Counted from the first letter of the stretch, positions 38,557 through 52,265 are shown. The stretch: 64,000 bases of DNA from Dermatemys mawii (GCA_007922305.1 ML677333.1:19117555-19181554), one strand, 5' to 3'. Numbers and translations are program-made. Notes: generated from the sequence alone by a model not told the origin.

Positions 38557-41369
38557 CTTGGGACATTTAATACTAAACCAGATACTAAAAAATATACAAT
38601 AGGGAACAGTCTTGCACTAGTAAGGAGATGGAGTAAAATTAATAACTAACTTTATGATTCAGACACAGGATTTAGTTGTCTGTTGAGGCACTCATGGCAA
38701 AGTCTGTACCTTAAAATAGAGTGTGACTTCAATCTCAGGATATCACTTTGGTTTTTGTATATAATTACAATTAGTAATACTTAGCATTAAATAATGCTTT
38801 TCATATTCAAATCACTGTGCCTGCACTCATTAAATTATGCATATTTTTTCTTCCCTTTAATCTCTTTGCAAGGAGGAGCGCACATAAATTACAGTCTGTT
38901 GGTGTATAATTGTTTCTATTACTTCAAAAATAATGTTGCACTTATTTTTCAATTAAAGGAAATATGAATAAAATAGACTAGTTAGGCAGTCACAGTCTTA
39001 CAGAAATCATTTCAGTGCTACTTTCTTAATCATATTGAAAAGGCATTATGTAATTATGGGGATGCCATGTATGTCCAAAATTAAGGTTGCATTAATAATT
39101 GCACTTGAAACAAGGATGAAACTATATGCTCTCGCTAACTAACTAAATAAAACAGTGTTTACTATCCAAATTTCCAGAGCTTACTCTGAGTAGAGTACTG
39201 TACATTTGCTGTAAATTTTTATTCTGAACATAACACAATCTAACTAATTTTGTGTTAGTAGCTTTTGATGAAGAATGAGTTGAATAAGGTAAAACTGACA
39301 GAGGCAGCATTCTTTGTCAAACAGATGGCCTTACAACTCTGAGAGGTATGTGATTTAGCTTGAGCTTCACTAGATGAGTAATAAACAAGGAACTGTTGCT
39401 AGAATTTTTCTCCTAGATCTTGGGAAGACCTCAGAAGAGAGTCTGCTCTCCTGTACTATGATTTTATATTAAATTTCTTTTTAAATGTGAGACCTGGCTT
39501 TCTCTAGAAAAACATGCTGCCTTCTGTAACAACTTGTGGTGCTTTTCCTGTGGACCACCACTTTTGTTATATTACCTCCATTCACTTTCCACCTTTACAG
39601 TCTTTTCAATACAGATGTGCTAAAATCTCTCTGAGCTTGGCTGTCTTAAGGCCTCAGAAATTAATGAATCACTCTGTAGCATAGCAAATCCAGAATTCAG
39701 ACTGATTTCAGCCTATTTTTGTCTACTGCTACTCATGCATGTGTTCTGAGATGCCCATACCTCACCAGAGAGCCAAACTGAATGCTAGAGAGAAGGAATT
39801 GTGGTAGTGTCCCTGTACCCTGAATTGTCACACTTTTTTTCTCTTTTAAAAATCTCTACCAAGTATAAAGAGGGGCTAGGGTGGGTTCCATAATAGAAAA
39901 AAATCTTGTTATAAAACCAATTGCGAAGATGGTAGTGCATCACAAAGAGCAAGTGAGGTGAAATAAATTTGTTATTAAAATAAGTATTCCTTGCAAAAAA
40001 ATATTAACAGTAGGAGAGGTCCTCTACTTTTGTCTTCCCATCTTTATATTACTGGGATGTACCATGCAACCTTTAATCTTGTATAGCTGGGAACTGGGGT
40101 ACTGCCTTATAAAAATAGAAACTTTCCAGCATCCCTTAATTATACCTGGGCTCTTAATATTTTCTAAAGTAAACAAAATTAAAATGAATTAAAAACAGAA
40201 ATGGCTAATAATATCACATAGATCATATTGTGTAATCATATTTGTTTGGTGTTTTATTTACATATATTATAAATAGGTCTAAATAGGAAGAACTCAGACA
40301 GACTCAATCAGCTACAATAAAAGAGCATTTTTTAAGCCCTTAATTATTCTCTTTAGCCAACCATGATTACAGAGAAATTGTCAAGCCTTATACTTTCCAA
40401 TGCCTTGAGGGTTTCCCTCCCACACTTGAGAGACCTCTTCAGTAACATCCATGGCATCAGACATATTTTTAACTACTTTTTGTAAAGGCAGAATAAAACC
40501 TGTTATCTGTTTCAGATTTTGTCCTGAATTCCAATAAAATGGCCCTTCAAATGACCTGACTTGCAAATCAAGTCATACACATATTTTAAACCCAGGTGCA
40601 AAATCTATTGGAGAGTTAATTGAAAGCTAAATACATCTCTATTATAAGCCCATTTGTGTTACCTTCTGGAAAATGTTGACTTTTTAATACAACCACTGTA
40701 TTAATCAGATTTAAAATTAATTTTCCTCTATCTAATGCCTTTTCAGAACATTATATTATTATGGTACATTTCCTAGTTATGGTGGGGTGCCTAGATTAAA
40801 ACATTATGACTTTAATAATAAATTTTAAAAGGATTTCAATCCGGCCACCATTTGTGCCATACAACTTTGTGTTTACAAATGGTTTAGTATGCTCTTTAAT
40901 AAACACATGTAGATGACTGATTTTGTCTCATCTGTGGGCAAGTGTTTTCTTTGTAGTGTAAACTCTATCACATGCCTGTGCAAGAGAAAGAACCCAGCAG
41001 CAACAGGTAATGGTACTTGAAACACACAAGGGAAAATTATGCCTGAACAAATGTAAGTCACTTTCCAAAAATGTGGCTCTGTGGGTCAAACAAGGGCAAG
41101 TACATGAGATTTTTTTCCAGCATAAGAGAAATCCAATACTTCTACTTGCAGTATTAGGGAACAAGGATGGAAGAATCCCCAAGGTCTGTAGTTCATAGTC
41201 TATTGAATATAATTTGTTCTCTGGTGATATTATTGTATGCAAGTCTGCTTATTCTAAAAATTTGGCCATTTTTTTGCAAACTGTTATGTTGACAGTGTAG
41301 GGACAATATCTGATAACACAAATGTTAACATTATCATGGCCACACTGTAACACTCCTGGATGAATAATA

Positions 41370-42942
41370 TTAACCTATTAGTCGATTAATCGCAACTAAC
41401 TCATGCAATTAACTCAAAAAATTAAAGCAATTGAAAAAAAATTATTGTGATTAATTGCACTGTTAAACAATACAATACCAATTCAAATTTATTAAATATT
41501 TTGGATGTTTTTCTGCATTTTCAAATATATTGATTCTATTTCAACACAGAATAAAAATTGTACAGTGCTCACTATTTTTTATTAAAAGTATTTGCACACT
41601 AAAAAAAGAAAAGAAATAGTATTTTTCAATTCACTTATACAAGTACTACAATGCAATCTCATTATCACAAAAGTGCCACTTACAAATGGAGTTTTCTTTG
41701 TTACATAAATGCACTCAAAAACAAAACAATGTAAAACTTTTGAGCCTACTAGTCCACTCAGTCCTACTTCTTGTTCATCCAATCGCTAAGAGAAACAAGT
41801 TTGTTTATATTTACTGAAGATAATTTTGCCCTCTTCATAATTACAAAGTCACCTGAAAGTGAGAATAGGCATTCACATGGCACTGTTATAGTTGACATTG
41901 CAAGATATTTACATGCCAGATGCACTATAATGCATTAATTAAGTTTGTGACTGAACTCCTTGGGGGAGAATTGTATGTCTCAGCTCTATTTTACCCACAT
42001 TCTGCCATATATTTCATGTTATAGCAATCTTGGATGATGACCTAACACATGTTGTTCATTTTAAGACCATTGCAAATTTGACAGAATGCAAAGAAGATAC
42101 CAATGTGAAATTTCTAAAGATAGCTACAGAACTCAACCCAAGACTTACAAAGCTGAAGGGCCTTCCAAAATTTGAGGGGGATAAGATGTGGAGCATGCTT
42201 TCAGAAGTCTTAAAAGAGCAACACTCTGATGCGGAAACTACAGAACTCAAACCACCAAAAAAAGAAAGTCAGTCCTCTGCTGGTGGCATCTGACTCAGAT
42301 GACGAAAATGAACATGCGTGAATCTGCACTGCTTTGGTTCATTATCGAGCAGAACTCGTCATAAACATGGATGCATGTCCTCTGGAATCGTGGTTGAAGC
42401 ATCAAGGGACATATGAATCTTTAGCACATCTAGCATGTAAATATCTTGCAACACTACAACAGTGCCATGCAAACACCTTTTCTCACTTTCAGGTGACATA
42501 AACAAGAAGCAAGCAGCATTATCTTCTGCAAATACAAACAAACTTGTTTTTCTGAGTGATTGGCTGAACAAGAAGTAAGAATGATTGAGCTTGTAAGCAC
42601 TAAAGTTTTACATTGTTTCATATTTGAATGTAGGTTTTTTTGGACATAAGTCTATATTTGTAAGTTCGGCTTTCATGATAAAGGAAGCTTGTATTAGGTG
42701 AATTGAAAAATAGTATTCTTTTGTTTTTTACAATGCAAATATCTGTAATAAAAATAAACAAAGTGAGCACTGTCCATTTTGTATTCTGTATCGTAATTGA
42801 AATCAATATATCTGAAAATGTAGAAAACATCAAAAAAATTTAAATAAAGAGTATTCTATTATTGTTTAACAGCACGATTAAACATGATTTTTTAAAATTG
42901 TGCGATTAAGCACAATTTATTTTTTTAATCGCTTGACAGCCC
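41370..42942 (+). mobile_element. Fold-back hAT-derived element, copy 2
   Basis: This has the same organisation as copy 1 in the opposite orientation. The right end is cgcttgacagcccta; the left end is decayed (ttaacctattagtcgatta). Flanks gaataata (41362-41369) and taataata (42943-42950) match at 7 of 8 bases. The left arm (41370-about 41930) is an inverted copy of the right arm (about 42355-42942). The right arm reads MDACPLESWLKHQGTYESLA in sense. Both transposase remnants contain frame breaks. Confidence 0.75.
42024..42296 (+). pseudogene. Central coding remnant of the fold-back hAT element
   Basis: An open stretch encodes MDDDLTHVVHFKTIANLT and, further on, LKGLPKFEGDKMWSMLSEVL and KEQHSDAETTELKPPKK. 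The equivalent, more damaged sequence is on the minus strand of copy 1 at about 37590-37830. The two copies share the segment at the level of codons (LPK.E.D.....ML..V.KEQH.D.ETTE..PPK). It lies directly upstream of the sense dimerisation arm, so it is probably part of the original transposase or a captured exon. I do not recognise it beyond that. Confidence 0.55.
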
Positions 42943-43662
42943 TAATAATAAACAAAGCAAGTATAAGTAGATTTATCAAAGCTTTCAGTTATGTAAAGGT
43001 TTTGCTGTGTATGTACCACACTAATCAAGGAATAGAGTTTTCTCTTTCTATGGATTTTTTTCCCTCAAGTCTGGATACAGTTCCTGAAATTTAGATAAGA
43101 CCTTAGCTTTCATACATTAAATTCATCAAGATAGATAGTGTAGATGCTTAACTAAGGTACCTATAATTCAACTTTCATAAACATGCTGATTTTCAGAAAT
43201 AAAATTTATTTTGACATATACTTGCTAAGAAGATGATTTGTCATTTGCAGAAACTACTTTAGTAGAGCGTAGCGCCACAGTGAGTCACCTTTCAATTGGT
43301 AAACATCACTAGATCTGAACTTTTATGAAGTATTTCTTCTGAGTTCTGCCCATGACTGGCATCTATATGGGTTATTTTCATGAAAATATGTCAGCTATGT
43401 TCAAGTCCATGTATGATTTACACTCCATTTACACACAGGACTAGAACAAGAGTGAAAACTGTGGTGGACATGCCTGATATAAATTAAAATAAAGCTGTGA
43501 ACAGGCGCCTCAAGATTGAAGATAGTCATTTTATCTGATAGCCCACCTAATTTGTATATTTGAATCAAAATACACACTGTAACAATTTTAAATGTAAAGT
43601 GCTTCACCTGCTGATGTTCTCATGGTGCTGTACAGCATAACAGCAACATGATTAAAATAGAA

Positions 43663-43855
43663 TCAGAGGGGCAGCCGTGTTAGTCTGGAATTGCAGAAGT
43701 GACAAAGAGTCCTGTGGCATCTTAAAGACTAACTAAAGTATTAGAGCATAAGCTTTCGTGGGCTAATACCCACTTCGTCGGATGCATCCCATGAAAGCTT
43801 ATGCTCTAATACTTTAGTTAGTCTTTAAGGTACCACAGGACTCTTTGTCACTTCT
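43663..43855. mobile_element. Hairpin mini-PLE (both termini only), second copy
   Basis: It starts with the 32-nt tail (tcagaggggcagccgtg) and about 105 bp of terminus including the hammerhead-like block, then folds back near 43790 into an inverted copy that ends gtcacttct without a tail. The TSD is perfect, 15 bp: atgattaaaatagaa at 43648-43662 and 43856-43870. Its central loop (ggctaatacccacttcgtcg) is unpaired, so the two halves have unequal length. Confidence 0.9.
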
Positions 43856-46042
43856 ATGATTAAAATAGAACATAATAACTACCCTCCTAAAATTCAAGCA
43901 AACCAATCACAATAATACATTTGTTTGTGATACAACAATGAATTGTTGTTGGAGTTATCTTAATGTTACACTCAGGACTTTCACTTTATATAGGCCATAA
44001 ACAAAAAGAATAATAGTTAATTACTTACTAAAGCTTTTAAAAATATTACTAGAGTTAAGCCAAAGGGGGAATCCAAAACTGGAGTGGTACAGCCTTACAC
44101 ATTTTTGGGACAATTATTCATGTAGAGGTCAGCTGTGAAATCTGGATCTGGATCCAGATTGAAATTGTGAACCTCTCCAGTGTCTGGATTTGTTGGATCC
44201 TGCCAATTTCCAATTGCTTATTTCTTTATTATTAATTATTATTATTACTACTTATACAACAATAAAAAAGATAAAAATGGATATTTAGACTAATGGATAT
44301 TTAGGCCAAAGCATAATAAACAGTCTGAGAACAGCCCTATGGCTGGGTGGCAGAGCCACAGTTTCACATAACATGGCATTTGTGATATGAATAAAAAACA
44401 CAGACACTGTTCATTGAGCTTTAGAATTTACCTATTTAGTCATTTATATCATACTCATTACTATAGTATCTGATCAATGGGCATGAACATGATATTATTA
44501 TAAGGTGCCATGTTAGCTTGTTTACTTTTTCACAGGGAGCAATACCACAACAAACTATCTCTAGAAACATGGCAATGAAGTAGATATATCAAGATAATGC
44601 AGGAAAAATGCTACAATACATTTATTCTCACTTGTCTGATATCAGCAGAGAGCTGAATTTTTATAAATTAACTAGATATGTTCAATTTGTATCACTGAGA
44701 TGAATAGTTTTTACTATATCAAATATTCCCTTTCTACAATAAGCCTGAAAGCCATAATTAAGATTCATAAAAGACTGTCATTGTGTGTTGTATTATTTAT
44801 TGGCTTAATGTTTTCTTTCTGCTTTATTGTCTTTTCACTAGCGACAGATACAATAGGTTAATTGATTTAAATATTAGTTTCTGAGCTGAGGTGTTTTTCA
44901 GTTTACTTGCATTTGAGAGATCAGGATTTAATTTTAAATTGAGTCTTTCACATCTAGCTTTTGTTAAGTCCAAATTAAGCAAAAGATTGGTAGTTGGCCA
45001 TTTTTGACCCTGATGGTACTAATGTAATAGGACCATTTGGCCTGGAACTGTAGTATAGTGCAAGAGGACTGTGTTATTGATTGCTACTGTCTAAGGTTCA
45101 TAAATCATCCTTTCTAGCTCTCACATTACTGTACTCCAGTAAGATGGTTTACATTTAAAGTGCTTGGATTTGTTCCTATTTCAACTGAAAGCAATGAAAG
45201 TTATACTATTGACTTCTGTGGGGGCATAAATAGGCAGTTTATTTGCAGTTGTTTTTTTAATGTTCCTTTTTGTTTTCTACATTTTTTTTTCCTGAGAGCA
45301 ACAGCACTCTTTTGTATAAATGGAAGAAAATGAAGAATAGGAAGGTTATGATGTGATATGGTATGGATTGCTTTGAGATTTTAGAAGGCTCTATCTTATT
45401 TTTATTCGGTTTCTTTCAGTGAAATTTTAGTACTCTTGAAAGTTACAGAATTAGTTAACTGTGGAGATTGAGGTCCTCCATTTTATCTATAGAAAAAGTA
45501 CAACTCAGACAGTAGCACTACAATTTAACCTACACTACCCCACCAGTATGCTGTAACCTTTGGGGAATGTCTCATGTCTAGGAGGTGCAGGGATAATTCA
45601 TCCCCCGTGAACGTTCAACCCACTGGCTTTTGGCAAAGATCAACATCAGTTAGTGCTAATTGTGATGTGGACTCCTTTCTTAAAAGAGCTAGAATAAGTA
45701 CCAGCTCATTTCACATACAGGTAGGCCTCCGAACAAATGTAAGATGGCAAATTTTGGTCACAACCAACCTGGAGGGAATTTGAACCAAAGCCTTAAAAAC
45801 AAAAGCTCTGTGTCCCATTAACAATCCAGTTTCCCCAAAACTTTATGACTGGGATTAGCATAAGCACTTGAGGGATGCCAAAATCACATTGCAATTTAAT
45901 AGGATTTGGGTGCCCAACTCTCTTAGGATCATTTGAAAATCTCAGCCTACAGCCCTATTTAATAGGAAAAAAGTATTTCCAGCGTGCGCAAAAGGATTGC
46001 ACCAGTTATCAAAACTTTGCAAAAAATAAATTGGTTTCTTAC

Positions 46043-46159
46043 TGGTGGAGTGCTGAAAATGTAGAAGGATGAACCCTTCAGTGCCAGGAACTTGTATTTG
46101 TAGACTTGAGATGAATCAGTTCCCTCGAGTCTTTCATTCACCCAGCCCATATGAATAAT
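46043..46159 (-). CDS. SNTG2: Gamma-syntrophin exon (PH region), probable SNTG2
   Basis: This 117-bp exon encodes exactly 39 codons, from IIHMGWVNERLEGTDSSQ to FLALKGSSFYIFSTPP. The pattern MGWVNE...FLALKG..FY.FSTPP is characteristic of syntrophin PH regions: a beta-strand core with an aromatic strand. The acceptor is ctctgcag and the donor gtaaga, and both borders are phase 0. The open frame runs on past the donor into intron sequence, so a longer ORF there is not real coding. The downstream intron to 33890 is about 12.2 kb and holds both hAT fold-back elements only in part: the 41370-42942 copy and the 36588-38556 copy both lie inside it, together with the hairpin mini-PLE at 43663. Confidence 0.9.
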
Positions 46160-48284
46160 CTGCAGAGTAAAACCTTTGAAAAATTAGAACTCAAGTTCCA
46201 ACAGAAGCAGAATATACCCTTTTCGCAAGAGTTCTCCCAGTCCCTAGAACACCACTCAGTTAATGGAAGCCAGTGGCTTTAGATTTGAAACCTGTTGTCC
46301 CATCTTCTCCTTTATTTTCCTCAGCCCTGCTTCCCAAATTATGTTCCATGCCGGTGTGTAGGGAGCCCACTAGAGGTGTGGTCCATATTGCACAAGCGCT
46401 CTGAAACCTGTCTGCCCTGTGCAGCAGTATCACATTGATATCTGGAGTGTTGAGTGTCTGCCTCAGCTATGAGGGAAAGTGGATGGGACTGGACCCATAA
46501 AGACTAGAGATAGGAAAAGTTATTCTGATACAAACGCTACCAAATCTTTCCCCATACTTCCATCCAGCCATTTAGGATGGTTCCAAAAATGTCACTTATT
46601 TAACACTCTATGTGCTGCTGCAATTTCGGATTTTGGCCAGGACCTGAAATAGTGATATTGAAATATTACAAAAAGGCTGTTCCCACAGTATTTATGGCCC
46701 AGTGAAAACCTATGGAAAACCCTTTTGTTTTTTCACATTCTCTGAGAGCTGCTTCCAAACAAAAGACACCTGGATAAGTCCATAGGTTTATCTGAAACCA
46801 AGTGGTTCAGTAGATATTGAAGTTTGCCCATCACTAAAAGAATTACATCATATTCTGTGCTTATAGGGCTTTATACTTGCATACATTTTTTCAAATGAGA
46901 ATTGTAGGTGTTTCTGTGCTGGTAGAGTCAAATTCCAAGGGTTTCTGTTGCTCATCTCACAATTTTTGATTTCCTTTAAAGTTATTACAAATAATTTTCT
47001 AATTATTTTACAATTATTTTAAAAGTTGTTTTATATATTTTAAGTAAACTTGAAATTCTGACATAAGTAAGATTTTATCATCTCTTTCTGAGCTAGATAC
47101 ACCTTGAAGAACCACATTCTAAATGGCCAATCTTGAGGCTCTTGCTGAATTTTTGTACTCAGCATAGAATTTCCAAAGTATACAAGTAACTGAAGATCAC
47201 ATGTTGAACGGCACTTCTGAACTCTCATCCTCAGCCCTCACACAGCACAAAACCTTACTTCAAACCAGTGGGAATGTAACCTGAATAAGGAATGCATTAA
47301 CATGTGTAGGAACTTCAGGATTCATCCCCAAGTGAGATTCAAAGACAAGAAGTGACTTATTTGTATTATAAACTTGAGATAAACTTTTGAATGTAACCGG
47401 AGCACGGAGCTGAAACAAAGTACAGTAAGAGCATAGATTGAACACAGAAACATGTTGCTATGGTCACATCTTTATCTTAGCATGATTCATACTTTGTTGT
47501 ATAGCTCAGTTATTTAATACATAAATATCTTTGCTATCAGTCAACTTATTTAAAAAATATTCTATACCAACATAGTGCTATTGCTTCTCCACACACTCCT
47601 ACTGAACTATAACTTCATTAAAATGTTAATGCTGTAGGAAACAGTGCAGTAAATACAGCAGACCTTCCAATTCTCACTTTGCTACTGTGTAAACTCAATA
47701 ATTCTCACCAAAATATTGCTTCACTACTCATCAGCACAGCTTTAATAACTGAATGCTCAGACACTTCATTACTTTAACAAAATATACTACCATACTGCTC
47801 AGACTCTCCTAAAAACAATAACACAGATTGCGTATACTTGCATGTTATTATCACAATAAATAAAAGGCAATAGCCAAAGCAAAGGAACAAAGTACATTTA
47901 GTGATGCCAGATCCTTGATATTTTTTACAATCATATTTGTTTGCTTATCTGCTAATTTGCAAACCTCATTAGCCCACACTGGGTTTCCCAGTCATTACTG
48001 TAAAGTAAATTAGATCCTATTACAGAGTCAAAGATACACAGTGCTGTGCATGATAATAATTTGCAGTTCTAATGACCCCCTTCCAAATCTAAGGATCTCA
48101 AAGCTTCATAATAATTGGTACAGAGAATGGAACATAGTCAACAATGTAATGTGCTCAGGTCATATGTCAAATCAAATATGGCAGAGCCAACAAAATTATA
48201 GCTACATTTCCTATATCTCAGTCCTGTTCCTTTAAAACAGTAGATCAGGGAAAAGGGGTTGGTTTTGTTTAAGGTTCATACAGG

Positions 48285-48750
48285 GAAATCAGAAGGCTGG
48301 TATTCTATTTCTGGTCCTCCACACAGTTCATGTGTGAACTTGGATAAAACACTTACCCTCTTTACAGCTATGTCTTCACTGCAATAAAAAGGGGGGTGGG
48401 GTTATGTTTACATCAAGGAAGTTATCTTGATGTAAAATCCCAGTAACAACAAGACACAAGTTTATACTTCAGTGTAGCTAGGCATGATAAATCCCAGGTG
48501 GGGGAATATAGTGTTGGCCTTGACAAGCTGCATGGAGGTTAAAACCTACCTGTGCTTTATCTCCTGGAGGATTTTATATCAAGATAGTTATCTCAATTTG
48601 CCTATTCCTACATTTTTTTTTTTGCAGTGAAAATATGCCATGTGTCACAGTTTCCTCTCTGTATATGGATCTCACAGAGTTGTGAGGACTGCATCTTTAT
48701 TATTTGTAAAGTGTTCTGAGATCCTTGAATGCAAGATGTTATAGAAGTGC
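48285..48750 (+). mobile_element. MIR SINE interrupted by a MITE
   Basis: The left part has ggtattctatttctggtcc and gtgtgaacttggataaaac. The right part has cagtttcctctctgtata and aaagtgttctgagatccttg. The MITE at 48367-48638 separates them. Confidence 0.6.
48367..48638. mobile_element. hAT-like MITE nested in a MIR
   Basis: The ends gctatgtcttcactgcaa and ttgcagtgaaaatatgcc are imperfect inverted repeats. The MIR sequence on both sides joins sensibly when this piece is removed. The TIR resembles the one at 17404. Confidence 0.6.
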
Positions 48751-50646
48751 AATGTATTATGGCTCCAGTCTAGAACTTAAGAAATTCCATTCTTATTTAG
48801 TAACCACATAAGCACATATTTTAATTTTAAGCACAGGCTTAACATTCACTGTGCTTTGTTGAAGAGGGAATGATTTAAGCACATGCTTAAGTGTTTTTGC
48901 TGAACTGATGCCTGTATTATTATTCCATGTTACTGTGATGGTTAGTATCAAAAGATTTGATTTGAATACTTCCTTCTCCATGACATACTCAGACTCTGAA
49001 GTATCTGCAGACTTTGGGTTGAAGTCTCATGGTAAGATGGTCACTCTGATTTCAACTCCATATGCAGCACAGAGAAGTGTGTAGATATTACGTAAAAAAA
49101 CAAATACTGAAATAGTAGTTAACTGGACTCTGAATCTCAAAAAAAGGAAAAAAAAAGATTTGTTCTGGTTCAATTCAAATTTCCAATACATATTCAGGTC
49201 AGTTTTTATTTAACTTGAACTGATTTTTTGCTTCCTTTTAATAAACAATGTATTTATAGTTTTTAAATGGTGAAATTCTGCTTGCATGAGTTTTTTTTCA
49301 GAATCAGAGAACAATGTTGTGTCTATAATGCTGTACACACAATGAAATAATTTAGACATCTAATCACGGTGCCTGATTTGCCAATGCCAATCAGTAGATA
49401 ACTAAATTCTGTTGTATGTTCTTACAATTTTGCATCTACAACTGATTTTTCACTCAAAATGTTGGCACACAGCTAAAAGTCATTTTGTTACAGTTTAGTC
49501 TAAAAAGAAGGGGGAAACTCATTTGAATTCAATTAAAACTACCCAAATATACACTCCGAATTTGAACTGAATCATCACATCAGTGGGACTTTTCACTTAC
49601 TTAAAGTTATGCATGTGCTGAAGTTTTTGCTGGAATGGGCCATAGAGGGCAGGCTGAGGCCATTTGAAAATGTGGCCCATTTATTAGCTGAATGATTTCT
49701 GAACTCTAATATAATTCATTTAATTTATAATGGAAGCAAACAGATGGATTATTACAAGGAGGACTAATGATTCTACTTTATCAAAATCTACAGAAAATCA
49801 AACACACATCAATACCTCAACTACATTTCAAATACACTGGATCGCAGAAAATATTGCATAGTGCCCAGTTTGCTTGATGGAAATGGCCCACCAAATTAAC
49901 AGCTCAAAATGATAAAAAAAAAAATTAGTTATGACATCTAAGTTTTATATGTATAACAATGTATGTACAAACTAGATGTTGTAGAGCTACAGCTCCAAGA
50001 AACAAAAGAAAAACCAGCAAGCAGAAAGCCAAATAGAAGAATATTACAAAAGTAAATAGTGATTGTACCCTTAAAATGTAGTTGAAAATGAAGAAAAATA
50101 AATGTTTTGTCTCCTCTATTGGATGATAACTCTCTAGGTATGCCAGAAGATGATGAAGTGACTTTCAATTTTCAGTTAAAAAAAAAAAAAGAAAAGAAAA
50201 AGAGCAGCAATTATTTAACTTCACTTTGTCAACAGTTCCGGGAATAAAAATGTAATTTTTTTGCTGTAAAGTACAAGTGAAAATATTGCTTTGCTGACTT
50301 ATGCCATTTTGTATAAAAGAATACAAAAATTCATCTAGTAAACTCAGAAGGTAACTTACAACCTTAAATAAATTAGAACAGTTCCAATGACTTTTAAGTT
50401 TCTAAACTGGGGACTATCATCAAAATACCTTCAGACACTTAACTTCAGAGATTTTATTAGTTGCGAGTAAACAGAATTTAGAATTTCCTGGCATTTTTAA
50501 AATATATTCAGTCATCGACTACCTAAATCAATACATTTTAATAATGTATCCATTTTTTGTTAACAAAATGATGAATAAGGAGCAAGAAATAAACTGTTCC
50601 ATACATTCAAAAGAATTCCATCATCAGACTTTTACTGCTGATTTAA

Positions 50647-50712
50647 TGTGTGTGTATGTGCATGGGCATGTACACATACACACAAATATATATATGCGTA
50701 TGCATGTACGTA
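50647..50712. repeat. TG/TA-rich simple sequence
   Basis: Imperfect tgtgtgtatgtgcatg, acacatacacac and tatatatatgcgtatgc runs. Confidence 0.7.
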
Positions 50713-51524
50713 CCCACTGAAGAGGCTACAGTATAGCAAAATGATGTAATTTTTTTCTTAGGCATCTTGCTACGATAAAAATCAAGAAAGAAAATTGTAT
50801 CTGGGGTCCTCTGTTTGGTCTTTTTATTCAAATACAAATGATCAATTAAAGACAGCAGTTTTTTAAAAAGGCGATATTATGGGAAATAAACTAGTAGCCG
50901 CTTTTGCATCTCTATAATGCAGAGCAAGGCAAAGACAACAAATGGAGCAGGCAAGAGGGAGACTATGATGAAATATAGAAGCCAAATAGGAGTAAAAGAT
51001 AAGTGCAACCACAATTTTTTTAAAATAAAAAAACACTGGGGAGGTGATCAGGAAGATGAAAATTACAAAATCAGGAATGAGGCAGAACTGCTAGTAAGGC
51101 CTCAAGCAAATGCCTATCCTTACTCGCAAAGATCATTTTATCCCGCTCCTTTTTATTTCCTGTTACCAATCATGAATAAAAGAAACATCTATTTTTTTTT
51201 TAAATGGAAGCTTAGACTGTGACATCACGTGATCCTAACGAGTCTATGAATTAATGCAACCCTGCACATCCACAAGTAACCACTCCTCTTCAATTCATCC
51301 AGCCTTCCCCTGGTTCTCACTTTCTCTCTCTGTTCCACCCCTTGTCAGCTTAATTTGTGATGGGCCTAGCCCTGGCACCTGTAGGCTTGGCAGTTCATAG
51401 CAACAGCACCTCTGGGCTCCCAGCCAGCAACCACCACTCTCCATACCAGGCCATGACCTGCTCTGATAGTGGTGGTGCTGAGCTCGGTGCCCAGCCCTCA
51501 GATGCTACTCTCCGGTCACCCACC

Positions 51525-51593
51525 AGTGCTTAATTTGTGTCAGGGCTTGCTGAAGCTGAGCTCTGGCACCTCTTTCATTGTAAATTAAGTACT
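51525..51593. mobile_element. Very short palindromic MITE-like repeat
   Basis: The ends agtgcttaattt and aaattaagtact are inverted repeats around a 45-bp interior (cagggcttgctgaagctg...). A partial relative (gcttaatttgtgatggg) lies at 51349. Confidence 0.5.
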
Positions 51594-51899
51594 GCCCCTT
51601 TACCTATGTTTACCTATGATCTAATTTTCTTCTTTGCTTACTGACTTCCCCACCCCAAAACGTGTTCATTCTCTCCCTACCACTCACCTTCACTCTCTCA
51701 CACACAACTTATCCTTCTCTCCTTTCCACTACACATCCTCACTCACCCTGGCACTCTTTTTTCTTTCTCCTTTTGTTCCCCTCTGTAAACTCTCCTTCCC
51801 TTTCTCCCTCCGCCTGTTTCTCAGACAGGCACCCTCAATCTCTGTCCCTGCAGGTTCTCCCACTCTTGCCTTTCTCTTCTTACCATTCCTAAACGTTCA

Positions 51900-52265
51900 T
51901 TAGTTCACTACAGTGTGAAGGAGAGGTGCCTGCTGCAGAACAGCATAAAGCAGCACTGCGAGATCGGTTTCCTCCTCCTCCTGCAGTTGCTGCAGGGACA
52001 CAGGGTTACACCAACAAGGAGTGTATATGTGGTGGGTGGGAATGGTTTGGTCTAGGAAACCATCACGCAGAGAAGCGGCAGCACATGGGTATATTTTAGT
52101 GGGAAGGGCAGAAGCCTTTTGCTTTGAACCTGACTCATAGGGAGGCAGAATTGAAAGGAACATTTCTAAGGAGGTGGAGGAACAAGTTGTGAGGGGAAAC
52201 CCATTTCCCCTAGTGATTGTACCTATGGAAGAGAAGCTCAAGGCAGACGCCAAGTGGAAAGCCAA
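51900..52265 (-). other. 121-codon open stretch, probably not coding
   Basis: It begins MAFHLASALSFSSIGTI and includes LQQLQEEEETDLAVLLY. No motif is recognised. The plus strand is partly open too, with EEKLKADAKWKAKYRT near 52230-52260. It may be a remnant of an older transposon gene. Confidence 0.2.

Larger units (their letters stand above)
33891..46042 (-). other. SNTG2 intron, about 12.2 kb
   Basis: Contains the MITE at 34450, both fold-back hAT elements and the mini-PLE at 43663. The stretches 34703-36579, 38565-41361 and 43871-46042 are AT-rich with no gene or repeat recognised. Confidence 0.75.

Noticed and set aside
45959..46042. Extension of the syntrophin ORF past 46043
   Set aside because: A consensus donor (gtaaga) is present and the sequence after it no longer resembles the family; the next coding part continues at 33890.
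51634..51903. Ser/Pro/Phe-rich ORFs
   Set aside because: The product of a T/C-rich tract, open in two frames at once.
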